From: Odobenus rosmarus divergens
Taxonomy: Eukaryota; Chordata; Mammalia; Carnivora; Odobenidae
Direction of reading: 5' to 3'
NCBI RefSeq assembly: GCF_000321225.1
Contig: NW_004450382.1
Location: forward strand, 2,922,268 to 2,986,267
Length of the DNA stretch: 64,000 nt
Under the pieces are notes generated by a model. That model did not search any database and had not been told where the DNA came from. It was given only the letters and a program-made list of their open reading frames with translations. The translations under genes and the position numbers were made by a program. Positions 1 through 12,495 of the stretch are shown here, piece by piece; the stretch's first letter is position 1; the number at the start of each line of letters is the position of its first letter.

Positions 1-3000
1 CTGCATACCAATCTTCCTTTGAGGGTTTGCTTCTGAGGAACCAACCCAAGTGTCTGTGGTCCTGTTAGGCGGCAGCAGGGACAGTGCCTCACAAAGGGGC
101 CTTCCGGTGCTGACTTAGTAACCCCAAATCACCGGGGTGGGGAGACGCTCTCACACGTGTGCACCGTCTCTGGGAACATTTGGGGCGAGCTGTTTGACAA
201 GGTGCACGAGCTCAACTTTGAGAATCTGGGAGGGCTGAAACCAGTCAGTGTGGGAACGATTTAGCCAGACTTTCCTGAACAATTTTAGATCCTCCAGAAC
301 CTGGAGGGGCCACCTGCATTCTAGCTCTTAGTGAGGAGCAAGAGAGGGAGGTTAGGCTCAGGGCTGGCATCAGAGGGGGCTGGTGGTGATGTAGGTCAAG
401 TTCTCAATAAGTGAAGCCTGGGGAGGGGGGAAGAGAAGCCCTTCATCTGAGGACCCCTCAGGCCCTGGACCTGGCTAGCTACCGTTCCCTACTTTGTCTT
501 TGGAGTGGTCCATTGGGATTACTGGGTTTCTCGGCACCCCTAGGCCTCAGCAAAAGTCCGGCAGTCTCCGGGACAACTCCAAACAGTCCAGGGCTTTGTG
601 GCATAAAAGTCTCCGCTCTCTCCTGCCCTGCGAACGTGTCCGGACTGAGGCCTTGAAGGGCATCTCACAGCAGACTGTGCCCGTGGGAAAGGAGCATGGC
701 AAACACTGCCCTGCTCCTGGGGAGAGGGGCCTGAAGTAGGCAGAGCAGTCATCCTGGTTCCTCCTTTTGGAGGAAGAGAGTGAGAGACATGGACTGGTAA
801 GCCTGGAAGAAGGGGTACCGGGAGACCCGCCAGAAGGTGCCGCTTGCTGGCTCCATGCCTGGGGAATCCCAGGACTCACGGGTTTGCCTCCAAAGCAGTC
901 TCCCAGTCCTTAGCTCCTAGGTGCCACCCAAAGGCTTTGGTTACCCCCGAGTGTCCCCTGTAGGCCAGCTGGGGTCCAAGGAGAGGCCATGGAGGGAAGA
1001 GTAGCTGAAGAGCTAGGCCGGCGCTGGAGAGCACATCCCCAAGCGAAACTTCAGGGGTGAAGGCAAGGCTGGGGAGCAGAGAGAGGAGGGGGCAGTGGGC
1101 GGGGCTTGAGCCCAAAGAGCCTCTAGGACACAAGCAAATAGCACACCTCCTGCACTTCTCTGAAGACCACGGGCATCTGCCGAGCAAGAGAGGGTGGGGA
1201 GGTGAAACCAGGCCTCCTGGAGGATGCTGGATGAATGACCAGTGGCCTCTGTCTGGCTAATGATGCTGGAGTTTTGCACGCTGATTTTGAGAGAGAATGG
1301 GTAAGGAGGCTGGAACCACCATGGAGAGAGAGCAAGGAAGAGAGATTGCAGAGAGGGGAGGGACGTGCTGCAGGCAGGAGAACTTGGGCGAAGGAGTACG
1401 TGGGGAGCATTAGCACTCCTCTGTCATCTCACAAACCAAAATCCAAATCATTTATTGCTGCCTCAGGAGTTGGAATTCTATGTGTCTGGGATGCAGAAAC
1501 ATAGAGACACACAGGAACGGGCCTCCAGGCTATCAGAGGAAGATCTTTTATTCGGTCCACTCACATGCAGGCGACATGATAAGCCAGCAAAATCCAGAGA
1601 AGGTTCAAGTGGAGGTGTGAGAGAGGCCCCTGCGCTCGGAATCCCAATGAAGACCTCCTGTTTCTGCTCCTCTGTGTTCAGGACAAACATGACCCCTTGC
1701 AGCCCAGGACAGGTGGTTTGCCCAGAAGAATGGCTTTAGGACTCAGAGAAGGCTCCCAGCTCTCCTCCCGCAGGATGGGGAGGGAGGGCTTTATTGCTTT
1801 TGAGACCAACTCCAGCTGGCCAGGTCTTGGAACGTTTCTGGGGACAAAGACCTGGGGAAGGGGGGGATTGCGGAGCCCACGTGCTTGCCCTGAATGTGAT
1901 CCTAGGCCCACAAAGTAGGAGATTTTCAGAGCCATAGGGGCTTCAGGAAAAAAATGAGGGACTTGATGAGATCCCAGGAAACGTGAGTGATACAGACCAC
2001 TGATGAGGGCAGGAGGAGCCCTCTCTCCGCGTCTGTGTCAGCCTGTCCCTGCCAGGACTCTCCGGGGCTGGCCATTTGGGGAGCAGGGGAGTCTAGGTGT
2101 GATGCTTGTGACGGAAAAGGTGGAAACCCTGAATTTTAGCTGCCATTGGGTCTCCAGCAGTATCAAAGGCTATCAGCCTGGCCCAAGGCAGGTTACGTCT
2201 TTACCATGGGTCTGTTATTTAAGGAGAGTAAGATAGCTCTGAACAACAACAAAAAAATATTCCTTCTTATTACTGACATCTGCCAAGCTTCTAGACCTGT
2301 CGTTCTCAATGCTATCACACCCAACACACATTTCTCACAAATGTTTCCCAACACCTCCTTTCCTATCCTGAAATAAATGCATAGGTAAGGTCACCTACAA
2401 TACTATAGTTTCAAAGGTCTAAACTGTTCAAATGTCCAAAATGTCTAAGTAAGGCCCCAAGAGTAATATAAAGGAGAAAAATAAGGAGAATGGTGCATGA
2501 TGATATATTGTGTATCAGTATGTAAATGCTCAGGCATGACTGCCCTGAAGACACAATGAAGGGGTCAGATGCTCGTATGTGAATGTGGAATCACCGGGAA
2601 CACGATGGCTACAAACGTAGTGTGTGGCGTGAACAGATCTCTAGGGGCTTTGTTCTCAGTGGTTTTCCAAAATGGTGAGCAGGTATTGGAAAAGTTCTAA
2701 GCAAAACAAAGGCCGACCCTCCCTCCATCTACACAGTGCTTGCTCCAATCCTGGAGGACTTGTCCATGAGGACAATGAAGTCACTCAGGATACTGGCAGA
2801 ACTTTGGGTGGGGGGAGAGGTAAGCCCCCATTTAGTCTTCAAAAGCTGAGGAGGAGTGTGTCCACAGCCCTCTGGGAGGTGTTTGGAAAATGTCTGGCAG
2901 TTTCGGTTGCCTTCATGATGGAGGGGAGTCCTTGGCATTCAGTGGTCACGTGCGAGGGATCCTGATGTTCTGCAAACCCAGGACAGTCCCTCGCAGTGAA

Positions 3001-5248
3001 GAATCACACTATACCCCGCCCAACTTGGGACCAACCCACTGGACTTTCATGTAAGTGGATGGCCTGTTGATAATAATCTGAACCGAGACCCTAACTCTGT
3101 CTTGCAGAAAACGAAGCGTGCAGGGCCTTCAGAACAGTGTGGCCTGGGACCTGTAGCCCTCTACATTGATGCAGCACATGCTGAGGGTACGGCAGGTGCA
3201 CGCAGGGGGCTTCGGCCTGGGCCTGCCTTTTGAACATAGCCTAGCAACTGGACATCGGAGCAGCCCCACTCTAGATGAAGAGCTAGCGCCTCATGCATGA
3301 AATCGGCGTTCTACTAACTTGGTCTTCAGGTCTGATTCAAGAGATGCGAAGTGATTTGCCTGAGTCTGTGTAGCACTTCTCCAGGGAAGCAGCCCTATGG
3401 GACAGAGCTCCCCGAAGTATGAAAGAGCCATCTGAAGCCACTGTCTTCACAAGGTGGCTTTGTGTAGAGCGGGCTCAAGGTTCCCCGGACTCCTGCATTG
3501 CCTATGCTCAGCGTGAGGACAGCACCTCCAGGAAACAGCTACTAAAGAGAAAACCGAAGGAACAGGCTGAGAGGGAGAGGTGCATACAAAAGCACTGGCT
3601 GCAGGAAGCTAAGAATACAAGAAAACCCATCGTGTGAGAATGGGCAAGTATTGCTTTTGGCCTAGGAGCACATTTCTTTCTTCCTGTGGGTCACAGCCGC
3701 CAGTGCTCCGGGGAAGCACTCTTGAACTCTGAGACACCCTCTCGCGAAAGACCTGCTGTCCCGCCCACCTGACTTCCGCCCAGGCTTGGCCAATCAGAAT
3801 GCCCCAGCTCTCCGATGCCGTGATAGGGCCAGGAAAGGCATGTGACCTAAGCTGGGCCAATCACCAGTTATCTGGGCCTTGCAGCTTTGCGGATGGTGAG
3901 AGAAACAAAGGCTTTTTTTCTCCCGGATGTGGCTAAGCGGAGAGTGTGTGGATTTGGACTCCTGGCAACGTGGAGGCAATCACCGTACCTTCAGGGTCTA
4001 GAACAGTGCCCAACACGTAGGGGACACTCAGTAAATGCTTACTGAAAAAAATGAACAAAGGACAAAGTTCTGGACATAGCAGAGAGGAGGTGTGAGAGTT
4101 GGGGAGAGTTTCCTCGGGAAGCAACATTTAAGCTGACCTCCAGAGAACACAGAGAGGTTGGCCAGGCCGCAAGGGCAGAGGGACAGGATCTGTGAAGCTG
4201 GGGCTGGCGGGAGGAGGCCAGCAGGGCGGGGCGGAGGGAGCAGGGGGAGGTTAGTGGCCCTGAGGTGATGGGTGGGGGGCACTCACCCGAGGCTGCAGCG
4301 GCCACACTCGGGATTTGGATCTTACTCTGAGAGCAGTGGGGAGCTAGTGTTCAGAGCCGGGAACAAAGTGATCAGGGTCCACAGCCTCAAGGATCGTAAA
4401 TGAAGGTAGAGAATGAGAAAGGAATAGGGGGTCTAAGGAGAACAGAGAGACGCGTTCGAAGGTTGTTGCATTGGCCGTGGAGAGGGATGACGGAGAGGAA
4501 GTCACAGCCAAGAGCTATTCACAATCGGGAGGAGCAAATGAATGGAATATCCACAGACCCAATGGAAATGACTTCCTCTGCTGAGAAATGATGAGGTAAG
4601 TAAGTCCACGAGTTCCAGGGAAAATTAATGAAGAACTCTATGAGGGCATATCCTGGCAATGAAAAACTTATTTTTTCTAAGACAAAAGAAAAAATATTAT
4701 ACGGATCCCTACGTTAAGTCAGGTGACAAAGGGAACACAGGCTTCGCCTCAGCATTTCTGAACACTAGAAGACAGGGAACAATGGTTAGAGCTTCGAGAA
4801 GAGAAGACTGACTCAAGAGTTCTGTACCCAACGAACTGTCATTCACATGCACAAACGACAGAAATATATTCCAGATTTACAGAGAAGGATGTAGAAAAGA
4901 ATGTACCACTCCTGTGTGCTAAGTAAACAACTTGAAGACGTACTTCAGCTGCTCAGGAGATGAATTAAAATCAAGAACTTGAAAGTGGGAACATTATAAT
5001 GCTATAAAAGATGGGGTTGTGAGCATTAAAACCAACTAAATATATCATAAGAATTGAACAACAACAAAAGATATAGATGGTTGAAACGCAAGTTGGATTT
5101 ATAAATCCCATTACATTTTGAAAGACTGAGAAGCGAGTGGGGAGGGGGCAAGGCAGGCGGAGGCCCACAGAGGTCTTCACCTCAGGTAGAGGAAGGGAGT
5201 TAGGAGACACTGACTGTTCTCAACTTTTCTAATCAGGGAAATAGAGGT
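1..5248. other. Intergenic DNA, no gene recognised
   Basis: No exon series, RNA gene or intact frame of recognisable family was seen on either strand. The short open frames here have no codon or family signal. A stretch at about 3995-4055 (cagtgcccaacac, then cactcagtaaatgctt) resembles the 3' end of an L2/MIR relic. No CAN-SINE is present in this part, which is unusual for the left half of the window. Confidence 0.6.
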
Positions 5249-5264
5249 TTAAGAATATATCTGG

Positions 5265-5466
5265 GACACCTGGGTGGTTCAGTCAGTTAAGCGACTGACC
5301 CTTGATTTTGGCTTAGGTCATGATCTCAGGATCCTGAGATGGAGCCCTGCTTTGGGCTCTGTGCTCAGTGGGGAGTCTGCATAAGATTCTCTCTCCCTCT
5401 CCCTCTGTCTCCCCACTACCCCCGTTCATGCTCTCTCTCTCTCTTAAAAAAAGAAATAAAAAATAA
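5265..5466 (+). mobile_element. CAN-SINE, sense, with target-site duplication
   Basis: A tRNA-like head (ACCTGGGTGGTTCAGTCAG), a CT-rich middle and an A-rich tail are all present. The 16-bp sequence ttaagaatatatctgg flanks it exactly at 5249-5264 and 5467-5482, which marks a clean L1-type insertion. Confidence 0.9.
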
Positions 5467-5537
5467 TTAAGAATATATCTGGTGATATAAAAGTCAATCA
5501 CCAGTAAAATTTTTTTAAAAAGGATCACAACCTTTTA

Positions 5538-5740
5538 TTTATTTATTTTTTTTTTAAATTTTATTTATTTGACACAGAGAGACACAGTGAGAGAGGGAAC
5601 ACAAGCAGGGGGGGTGGGAGAGGGAGAAGCAGGCTTCCTGCGAAGCGGGAACCTGATGTAGGGCTCGATGATCCCAGGACCCTGGGATCATGACCTGAGC
5701 CGAAGGCAGACGCTAAACGACTGAGACACCCAGGCGCCCC
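5538..5740 (-). mobile_element. CAN-SINE, antisense, with target-site duplication
   Basis: It reads T-rich tail, GA-rich block, then GAGACACCCAGGCGCCCC, so the head is at the right. The flanks aaggatcacaacctttta (left) and aaggatcacaactttta (5741-5757) form a near-perfect duplication. Confidence 0.9.
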
Positions 5741-5794
5741 AAGGATCACAACTTTTAAACCACAGGAGGTGACAAAAGAAAACAGAACATTCTA

Positions 5795-5897
5795 AGGCTT
5801 TTTTCTTTTAAGTAATCTACACCCAACGTGGGGCTCGAACTCACGATCCCAAGATCAAGAATCACTCGTTCCACCGACTGAGCCAGACATTTGCCCC
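5795..5897 (-). mobile_element. Short CAN-SINE type, antisense
   Basis: This is the shorter tRNA-derived carnivore SINE without the GA/CT block. On the minus strand it carries the head, a gggatcgtgagttcgag B-box-like segment, and a tail. The duplication cagaacattcta flanks it at 5783-5794 and 5898-5909. Confidence 0.85.
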
Positions 5898-6189
5898 CAG
5901 AACATTCTATAAAGCAAATAGCAGAAAGTAAAGGATTCCTAAGTAATAGAGATGGAATGTGAAAAAATATTTTAAAAAATAATATGGCGCTAAGATTTCA
6001 AATGATTTCAATAAAACGGGACAGGAGGGGTGAGGAGTGGCGTTCAGGTGTATTATGAGCTTACTTTGCTTGGGGGAAAGTCATTAACTGATAGGAGTCT
6101 TGACATTGATAGAGAAATCTGTTTCAGTATTTAACAAAATGTGAAGGACAACCATTAGTAGGATAGAAACAGAATGTCCAGACCACAAA

Positions 6190-6945
6190 TGAATCAAAGA
6201 TGTGCTATCAAGCCTCAAAAAGCAGGGAGGGAAAAAGGAAATCAGAAAGCATGATCAATAGAAAATATAGAATAAAACAGTAGGCATAAATCCAAATACA
6301 TCAGTAATTACAGTAAACTTATTTGCAAATGATACAATGGTCTCCCTAGGAAAGGAATGATAATCAACTATAAAACCATTAAAATCAAGAAAGATGTTCA
6401 GAAAGGATGCCAACATACCAAAATCAATAGCTTTTCTATTTGTCTGTAGCAATCAGTTAACAATGATAACTCCAAAATACTTAGGAATATACTTAAAACA
6501 ATGTGTGCAAGATAAGCAAATGACAAACTATCCAATAGAAAAATAAGCAAAGGTTGTAAACAGTTCACAGCAAAAGAAAAATGGTCAATAAACATAAAAA
6601 CATGTTCAAGCTCACTAGTAATCAGAGATATGGAAATTGAAACAGTATTAATATCAGGAGTGAAAAATGATTCTTAATATTTCATGGTGAGGATGGAGTG
6701 GGGCAATGCACAGGAGTAAGAATCAGTAAAGCCGGCCTGTAGGGCAATTTGGGAATGTTTTACATTTAAATGCATGTGTCTTTTGACCCAGCAGTTGTGC
6801 TTTCAATAATCTATTCTACAGAAATATCTGCACTCATGCCAAGATACTCGTGCAGAATTATTTATAATAATAAAAAAGGAGGGAAACAAATACCCCAAAG
6901 TAGAGGAACAATCAATTAAATTACAATATATCCATATGTAAGAGA
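6190..6945 (+). mobile_element. Old L1 fragment (ORF2 3' part and 3' end)
   Basis: The sequence runs through typical L1 ORF2 wording (for example aaatacttaggaatatactt at about 6474) into the conserved 3' part around the cagcagttgtgctttcaat segment. It has many stops and small indels, so it is a dead relic. The boundaries are approximate. Confidence 0.7.
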
Positions 6946-7790
6946 ATGCCAAGCCGGGGTCCCTCTTCTCTGCTTAGGTGGATTTAATGTTTCACCTTGA
7001 AACAAGTCTCCTCCCTTCAGAGAAGGATACGCTTAGCGTATCCATTATTTATGGGAGTGTGCGTTAGATAAGCACCCCTTGCCCTGAGGGAATGGAGGGG
7101 TGAAGCCTTCTGTGGCTTCAGAGAAGCAGGATTCTTAGCCCTTGGTGTGGAGGCTTGGTCTGTGAGAAGCCTAGCTGATTTGCATCGGAAGCCCCAGGCC
7201 TGTGAGAAGGAAGGGATGGCAGTGAGAGCCTTCCTTCTCTGATGTTTGACATTAAGTAGACCTGAGCTGGTCAGATGGAGCACTGAAGTGTTGATGTAGG
7301 TCTGCTGGTAGGAAGAACACCATGGTTTCCGAGGGAGGAACGACCGTGAAGGAAGGTGGGATCTGGGCTCGAAACGAGTATCCTAGAGATCACAGGGATA
7401 GCTGTCCTTTAGGCCAGAGAACCTCGGCATGGTATTGTTTAGGGAAACTATCGCTGGCTTGCAGCTCTCCTAAGACAGACCCAGGCAAACTAGTCCATCA
7501 ACAGAGTAGAAACGCATTCACTGGATTGGGGGGGCGGGGGCAGGTTCAACAGGAACACCATGTGATATCAACCGAAGAAAACATACTAGTGGTTCGGAGG
7601 TCAAACTTCCATGGGGTCCCCTTCCATGGAATGTCATGTAGAGATAGACAACTACGGGGGCCTCCAAGACCCGTGCCACCTGGCCCTCTGTAGCAGACTC
7701 GGTATTTTATCACTGCCGCCCCGATCTCTCTGCTTCGGACCCGGCAGCCTCTTTATTGTCCCCCACACATGCTAGCAGGCTCCTGCTGAG
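6946..7790. other. Intergenic DNA, no gene recognised
   Basis: A 123-codon open frame at 7322-7693 on the plus strand shows no recognisable domain or family resemblance and no splice context. I treat it as chance. No SINE or L1 copy was recognised in this stretch. Confidence 0.5.
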
Positions 7791-7844
7791 TCTTTGATCT
7801 TGCTCCATCTCTGCCTGGAAAGCCCTTTTCTACAAGCCTCGCTT

Positions 7845-7850
7845 TCTTTC

Positions 7851-7922
<72 letters not shown>

Positions 7923-8017
7923 TTTCTTTCTTTTNNNNNNNNNNNNNNNNNNNNNNNNNNNNNNNNNNNNNNNNNNNNNNNNNNGAAAGCCCTTTTCTAC
8001 AAGCCTCGCTTTCTTTC

Positions 8018-8069
<52 letters not shown>

Positions 8070-8103
8070 TTTCTTTCTTTTTCTCTTTCTTTCTTTCTTT
8101 CTT
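7845..8103 (+). repeat. CTTT microsatellite interrupted by a 50-N gap
   Basis: Long (CTTT)n runs lie on both sides of Ns at 7935-7984. The run is the tail (GAAA on the minus strand) of the antisense CAN-SINE that follows. The unique sequence before the run, gaaagcccttttctacaagc, is present at 7818 and again directly after the gap at 7985, so the piece appears twice. Copy one (7818-7934) and copy two (7985-8081) differ by 20 bp, which is five CTTT units. Confidence 0.95.
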
Positions 8104-8284
8104 TTTCTTTAAGATTTTATTCATTTATCTGAGAGAGAGAACACAAGTGCGGAGGGGCAGAGGTAGAGGGAGAAGCAGACTCCCCACTGAGCAGGGAGCC
8201 CGATGTGGGACTCGATCCTGGGATTCCAGGATCGTAACCTGAGCTGAAGGCAGACGCCCAACAAACTGAGCCACCCCGGTGCCC
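8104..8284 (-). mobile_element. CAN-SINE, antisense, with CTTT-expanded tail
   Basis: The GA block, tcctgggattccaggatcgt segment and GAGCCACCCCGGTGCCCC head are clear. The right flank ctacagcctcgctt (8285-8298) matches ctacaagcctcgctt at 7830-7844, giving the target-site duplication. A further copy of that flank stands right of the N gap. Confidence 0.9.
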
Positions 8285-8454
8285 CTACAGCCTCGCTTCT
8301 TAGACGTCTGCTCAAACGTCACATTGTGAATGAGGCCTTCCTTGTTCACGCTTTGAAAAATTGCAAACCCCTTACCCTTCCAGAGGGCTAGGACTCTACT
8401 GCCTTTCTCATTTAATTTTTCTCCACAGCACTTAGCACCTTATTTATTTTATGT

Positions 8455-8612
8455 ATTGCTTATTTCCAGTCCACCTTCTCCCACCCTCGGTAGAATGTAA
8501 GCTTTGTGAAGCCAAGTTTTGTGTATGTTTGGTTCACTGAGTTGGTTCCCAGGACCTGGAACAGTGCCTGACACAGAGTAAATGCTCTATGAATATGTGA
8601 TGAAAGAATAAA
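8455..8612 (+). repeat. L2 3'-end relic
   Basis: The stretch has the L2 3' wording, with tagaatgtaagctttgtga, then ggaacagtgcctgacacag and a terminal agtaaatgctc. It is old and diverged, and the boundaries are approximate. Confidence 0.65.
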
Positions 8613-8894
8613 TAGGGACCCATAGAAAAGCTCTAAAACATGTAGTATGTGAACAAAAAGCAGATTGTCCAATGACATGCATAGTATTATACCATTTGTG
8701 TAAAAATAATGTGTGTTTATAAAGGAGAAATACTAAACTATTATTGGAGAGGAGGGTGAGATGCGAATAAATAAAGTGATGTATATTTTAATTACTAAAA
8801 ATCAGTTTTTCCTTTGTATACTTCTGTATCATTTGGCGATTTCTCAACATATGAGTATTTATCAGTTGTATGATAAAATAGGTAAAAATACTTC

Positions 8895-9008
8895 TTTTTA
8901 AGATTTTATTTTTTTAAGTAATCTCCACTGTGCCCAACATGGGGCTCGAACTCACAACCCCAAGATTCAGAGTTGCATGTTTTACCGGCTGAGCCAGCCA
9001 GGCACCCC
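8895..9008 (-). mobile_element. Short CAN-SINE type, antisense
   Basis: It reads aagattttatttttttaag, ggggctcgaactcacaaccc, then GAGCCAGCCAGGCACCCC. It has the same layout as the copy at 5795-5897. The flank duplication is weak (aaaatactt and taaatactt). Confidence 0.8.
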
Positions 9009-9009
9009 A

Positions 9010-9839
9010 ATACGATAATAAATACTTTTTATAACTAATATTAAAAGGCTAACCGTGCAGGAACAAGGTCCTAACTTTTGATTCTGGCAGTGTGGTTTAG
9101 AGCAGATTAGCCCCCTTGTGGATAAAAATTATAAGCTCTGGTCAAAATAGTTGTACAAATGACTGGAAGGCCCTGGAGAATGACACAAAACAGGCAGAAA
9201 CTTGAGGGGATTCAGTCTTGAAAGAAGGCAACTGTGTGGGTGAGATCCACATTTCTATGGTTTCTCCTCTGAGAGTATTTCCCAGTTGTTGCAAACCAGA
9301 GGGATAGAGAAAAAACAGAAAGCTTAGCCTGAGTGGTCACAGGGTAGACTTTGGGACCGTCAGAGCAGCAGGACGTTGAGGAGGGAAAACCAGAAAGGAG
9401 GAAGTTACAGAAGGGGCAGCACTGAATCTATAAACAAATTTCTCCAAAATCCTTGGCTGATCTCTAAATTACATGAGTGGAGAGACTCCAAAGAGATTAA
9501 GGGAGAAAAAACAGCTGGCAGCCTAAAAGAGCTGAGCAGAGACTTTACTAGCTGCCCACTTCAGGAGAAGCGGTTCCTAAAAACAAGACAATAGGCTCCA
9601 AATGGAGTCACTTAGGCAAAGCTTTTACATCACCAAACTGAGACTTGATTACAGTTTCAGCCTCTCCCAGAAATGGAATATTAAACCAGTCAACCAGGAA
9701 TCACCTGGTCGGCACTGGGGAGGTAATCTGCCTGATAGACCCCTGCCATCCCCTAAAAGAAAGTGACCTTGTCACAGTCCACCTGCTACTTGATATTATA
9801 ATTTTCTCTCCCACTCCCTTTTGCTGGTAGAGGTAAAAA
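9010..9839. other. Intergenic DNA, no gene recognised
   Basis: No exon, RNA gene or young repeat was recognised. The stretch just before the L1 relic at 9840 may be an unrecognised older repeat. Confidence 0.5.
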
Positions 9840-10675
9840 TCCAATAAATACAAAGAAGATATACGAATGGCCAATAAGCACATGAAAAGATCTCAGCATC
9901 ATTCACCATCAGGGAAATGCAAATCAAAACACAATGAGATACCATTTCACACTCACTGGGAAGGCTATAATAAAAAAGACATATAATAACAAGTATTTGT
10001 GAGGATGTGGGAAACTGGAATGCTTATACTTTGCCAGTGGAATGTAAAATGGGTCACTTTGGAGAACAATCTAGCAGAGTTCATCAAATGTTTAAACACA
10101 AGTTACCATACGACAACACTAAACTCCTAGGTAGATACTCAAGAAAAATGAAAACACATGTTTACACAAAAACTTATACACAAATGTTCATAGCAATATT
10201 ATTCATTATAGCCAAAAAGTGGAAACAACTCAGTGTCCATCAACTGATGAATGGATAAATAAAATTGGTATATCCATACAATGGAATATTATTTGACAAT
10301 AAAAAGAGATGAAGTATTGATACATGCTGTAACATGGATGAATCTTGAAAACATTATGTTAATTGAAAGTAGCTGGACCCAAAAGGCCACATGATAAAAC
10401 ATTCCAATTATACAAAATGTCCAGAATAGGAAATTCTATGGAGATAGAAAGTAGATTAGTGGTTGACTAGAGCTAGGAGACAGTTCCCCCCCCAAGAGGG
10501 AAGGGAAACTAAAGGGTGAGAGGTTTTTTGTGGGGAGGATGTTGAACATGTTTTAAAATTGATTGTGGTGATGGCTGCACAACTCTGTGAATATACCCAA
10601 ACCATTGAATATTATCCTTTAAGTAGGTGAATTGTATGGCATGTGAATTATATATCAACAAAACTATAGTTTAAA
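9840..10675 (+). mobile_element. L1 relic (ORF2 C-terminal part and 3' end)
   Basis: The text follows the standard L1 3' region, with gaaatgcaaatcaaaacaca, acaatgagataccatttcac, then a run to the 3' end with accattgaatattatcc. The reading frame is broken by stops. Confidence 0.8.
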
Positions 10676-10771
10676 AAATAACAGCACTGAGATAAAAATG
10701 GAATGCTAAAAATACTTGATTAATCAAAATGAAGGCAGAAAAGGAAGAACAAGGAAACAAAGAGAAGAAAG

Positions 10772-11179
10772 GGGGTGCCTGTGTGGCTCAGTCAGTTAAG
10801 CATCTGCCTTCAGCTCAGGTCACGATTCCCGGGGTCCTGGGATGGAGCCCCTTGTCAAGCTTCCTGCTCAGCAAGGAGTCTGCTTCTCCCTTTCCCTCTG
10901 CCGCTCCTCCTGCTTGTGCTCTCTTTCTCTATCAAATAAGTAAATAAAATCTTTATTTTTTAAAGATTTTATTTATTTATTTGACAGAGAGAGACAAAGC
11001 GAGAGAAGGAACACAAGCAGGGGGAGTGCGAGAGGGAGAAGCAGGCTTCCTGCCGAACGGGGAGGCCGATGCGGGTCTTGATCCCGGGATCCCGGGATCA
11101 TGACCCGAGCTGAAGGCGGACACCTAATGATTGAGCCACCCAGGCTCCCTGAGCAAATAAAATCTTAAAAAAAAAAAAA
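10772..11179 (+). mobile_element. CAN-SINE, sense, split by an inserted SINE
   Basis: The outer copy has its head at 10772 and CT block by 10920, with its tail continuing after the inner element at about 11152 (aaataaaatcttaaaa). The outer duplication aaacaaagagaagaaag occurs just before the head and again at about 11174-11190, which proves the two halves are one insertion. Confidence 0.85.
10957..11151 (-). mobile_element. CAN-SINE, antisense, nested in the copy at 10772
   Basis: The T-rich tail, GA block and GAGCCACCCAGGCTCCCT head sit inside the A-rich tail of the sense copy. It is therefore younger than its host element. Confidence 0.85.
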
Positions 11180-11222
11180 AACAAAGAGAAGAAAGAACAT
11201 AGGGAATAAATAGAAAACAACA

Positions 11223-11420
11223 GGGGGCGCCTGGGTGGCTCAGTCAGTTAAGTGGCTGCCTTTGGCTCAGGTCATGATCCCAGGTCCTGGGATCAAGCCC
11301 CGCATCAGGCTCCCTGCTCAGCCAGGAGCCCACTTCTTCCTCTTCCTCTGCCTACTGCGCCCCCTGCTTGTGAGCTCTCTCTCTGTCAAATAAATAAATA
11401 ATTTCTTTAAAAAAAAAACA
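11223..11420 (+). mobile_element. CAN-SINE, sense
   Basis: It has the head GGGCGCCTGGGTGGCTCAG, a ggtcctgggatcaagcccc segment, and a tail of aaataaataaataatttc. It follows the nested pair by about 40 bp. Confidence 0.9.
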
Positions 11421-12031
11421 CCACCGAGTAACAGGATGGTCAACTAAAACCCAACCATATTGATAATTGTATTAACTGTAAGTGGATTAAATATTCCAAT
11501 TAAAAGGTGGAAATTGACAGACTAGAATTTTTTTTTTTTTTTTTTTAAGCAGGACCCTCTAATCTTTCTTGAGCTTTGTTCTGGGATGCAACTGAGTTAC
11601 TTTCAAACAGTTTGATCCTTTCAGGTCTTGTTTTTTTGATGTGTTAGGTGCGTCTGCAGCAGTGCTCAGTCTAAGACCAATTATTTCCCACTCCTGAGGA
11701 GCATTATACAAAATGCCTGAGTACTGTGCCTAATACCTGGTGAATTTAGAGTATTGTAGTGTGGATTTGTGTAAGTGCCAGTGGTTCCCTCTAATCCTTT
11801 TCGATGATTCTTTCTCCGGGCTCAGGAAGTGTCCTCACATAACATGCGCTGCCCAGGACTCTGTTGAATACAGGAGTGGGATCCTCTGTAATTCTTCAGG
11901 GTTTTCTCTCTGTGCAGCTCTCCTCACTCCTGTATTCTGTTCTGTAAACTCTAGCTGCCTTGTGTCCAGACTGTCAGTTCCATCTTCTCAACTCATGGCA
12001 TGTCTGGATTCTACCCAAGTTCTTCCTATTT

Positions 12032-12226
12032 TTTTTTTTTTTAAAGATTTTATTTATTTGACAGAGAGAGAGACAGCGAGAGAGGGAACACAAGCAGGGG
12101 AGTGGGAGAGGGAGAAGCAGGCTTCCTGCCGAGCAGGGAGCCCGATGCGGGGCTCGATCCCAGGACCCTGAGATCATGACCTGAGCCGAAGCAGACGCTT
12201 AACCAACTGAGCCACCCAGGCGCCCT
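12032..12226 (-). mobile_element. CAN-SINE, antisense, with target-site duplication
   Basis: Full-length antisense copy. The 16-bp caagttcttcctattt is repeated exactly at 12016-12031 and 12227-12242. Confidence 0.93.
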
Positions 12227-12298
12227 CAAGTTCTTCCTATTTATGCCATGACCTAGAAACTCTCCCAAGGCATTAAGTTTGGACAGTCGTAAGATTTA

Positions 12299-12495
12299 TT
12301 GTTTAAAAAATATTTATTTATTTATTTAAGAGAGAGACAGTGTGAGTGGGATGAGGGACAGAGTGGGAGGGAGAGGGAGAGAAGAATCCCAACCAGACAT
12401 GCCAAGCATAGAGCCCGATGCTGGGCTTGATCCCATAGCTCTGAGATTGAAACCAAGAGTCAGATGCTCAACCAACTGAGCCACCCAGATGCCCT
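12299..12495 (-). mobile_element. CAN-SINE, antisense, older copy
   Basis: More diverged than its neighbour 57 bp upstream. The flanks gacagtcgtaagattta (12282-12298) and gacaatcataggattta (12496-12512) are an aged duplication with three mismatches. Confidence 0.88.

Noticed and set aside
7753..8132. Lysine/glutamate- and serine/phenylalanine-rich frames over the N gap
   Set aside because: Translation of the CTTT microsatellite through Ns; not a gene.
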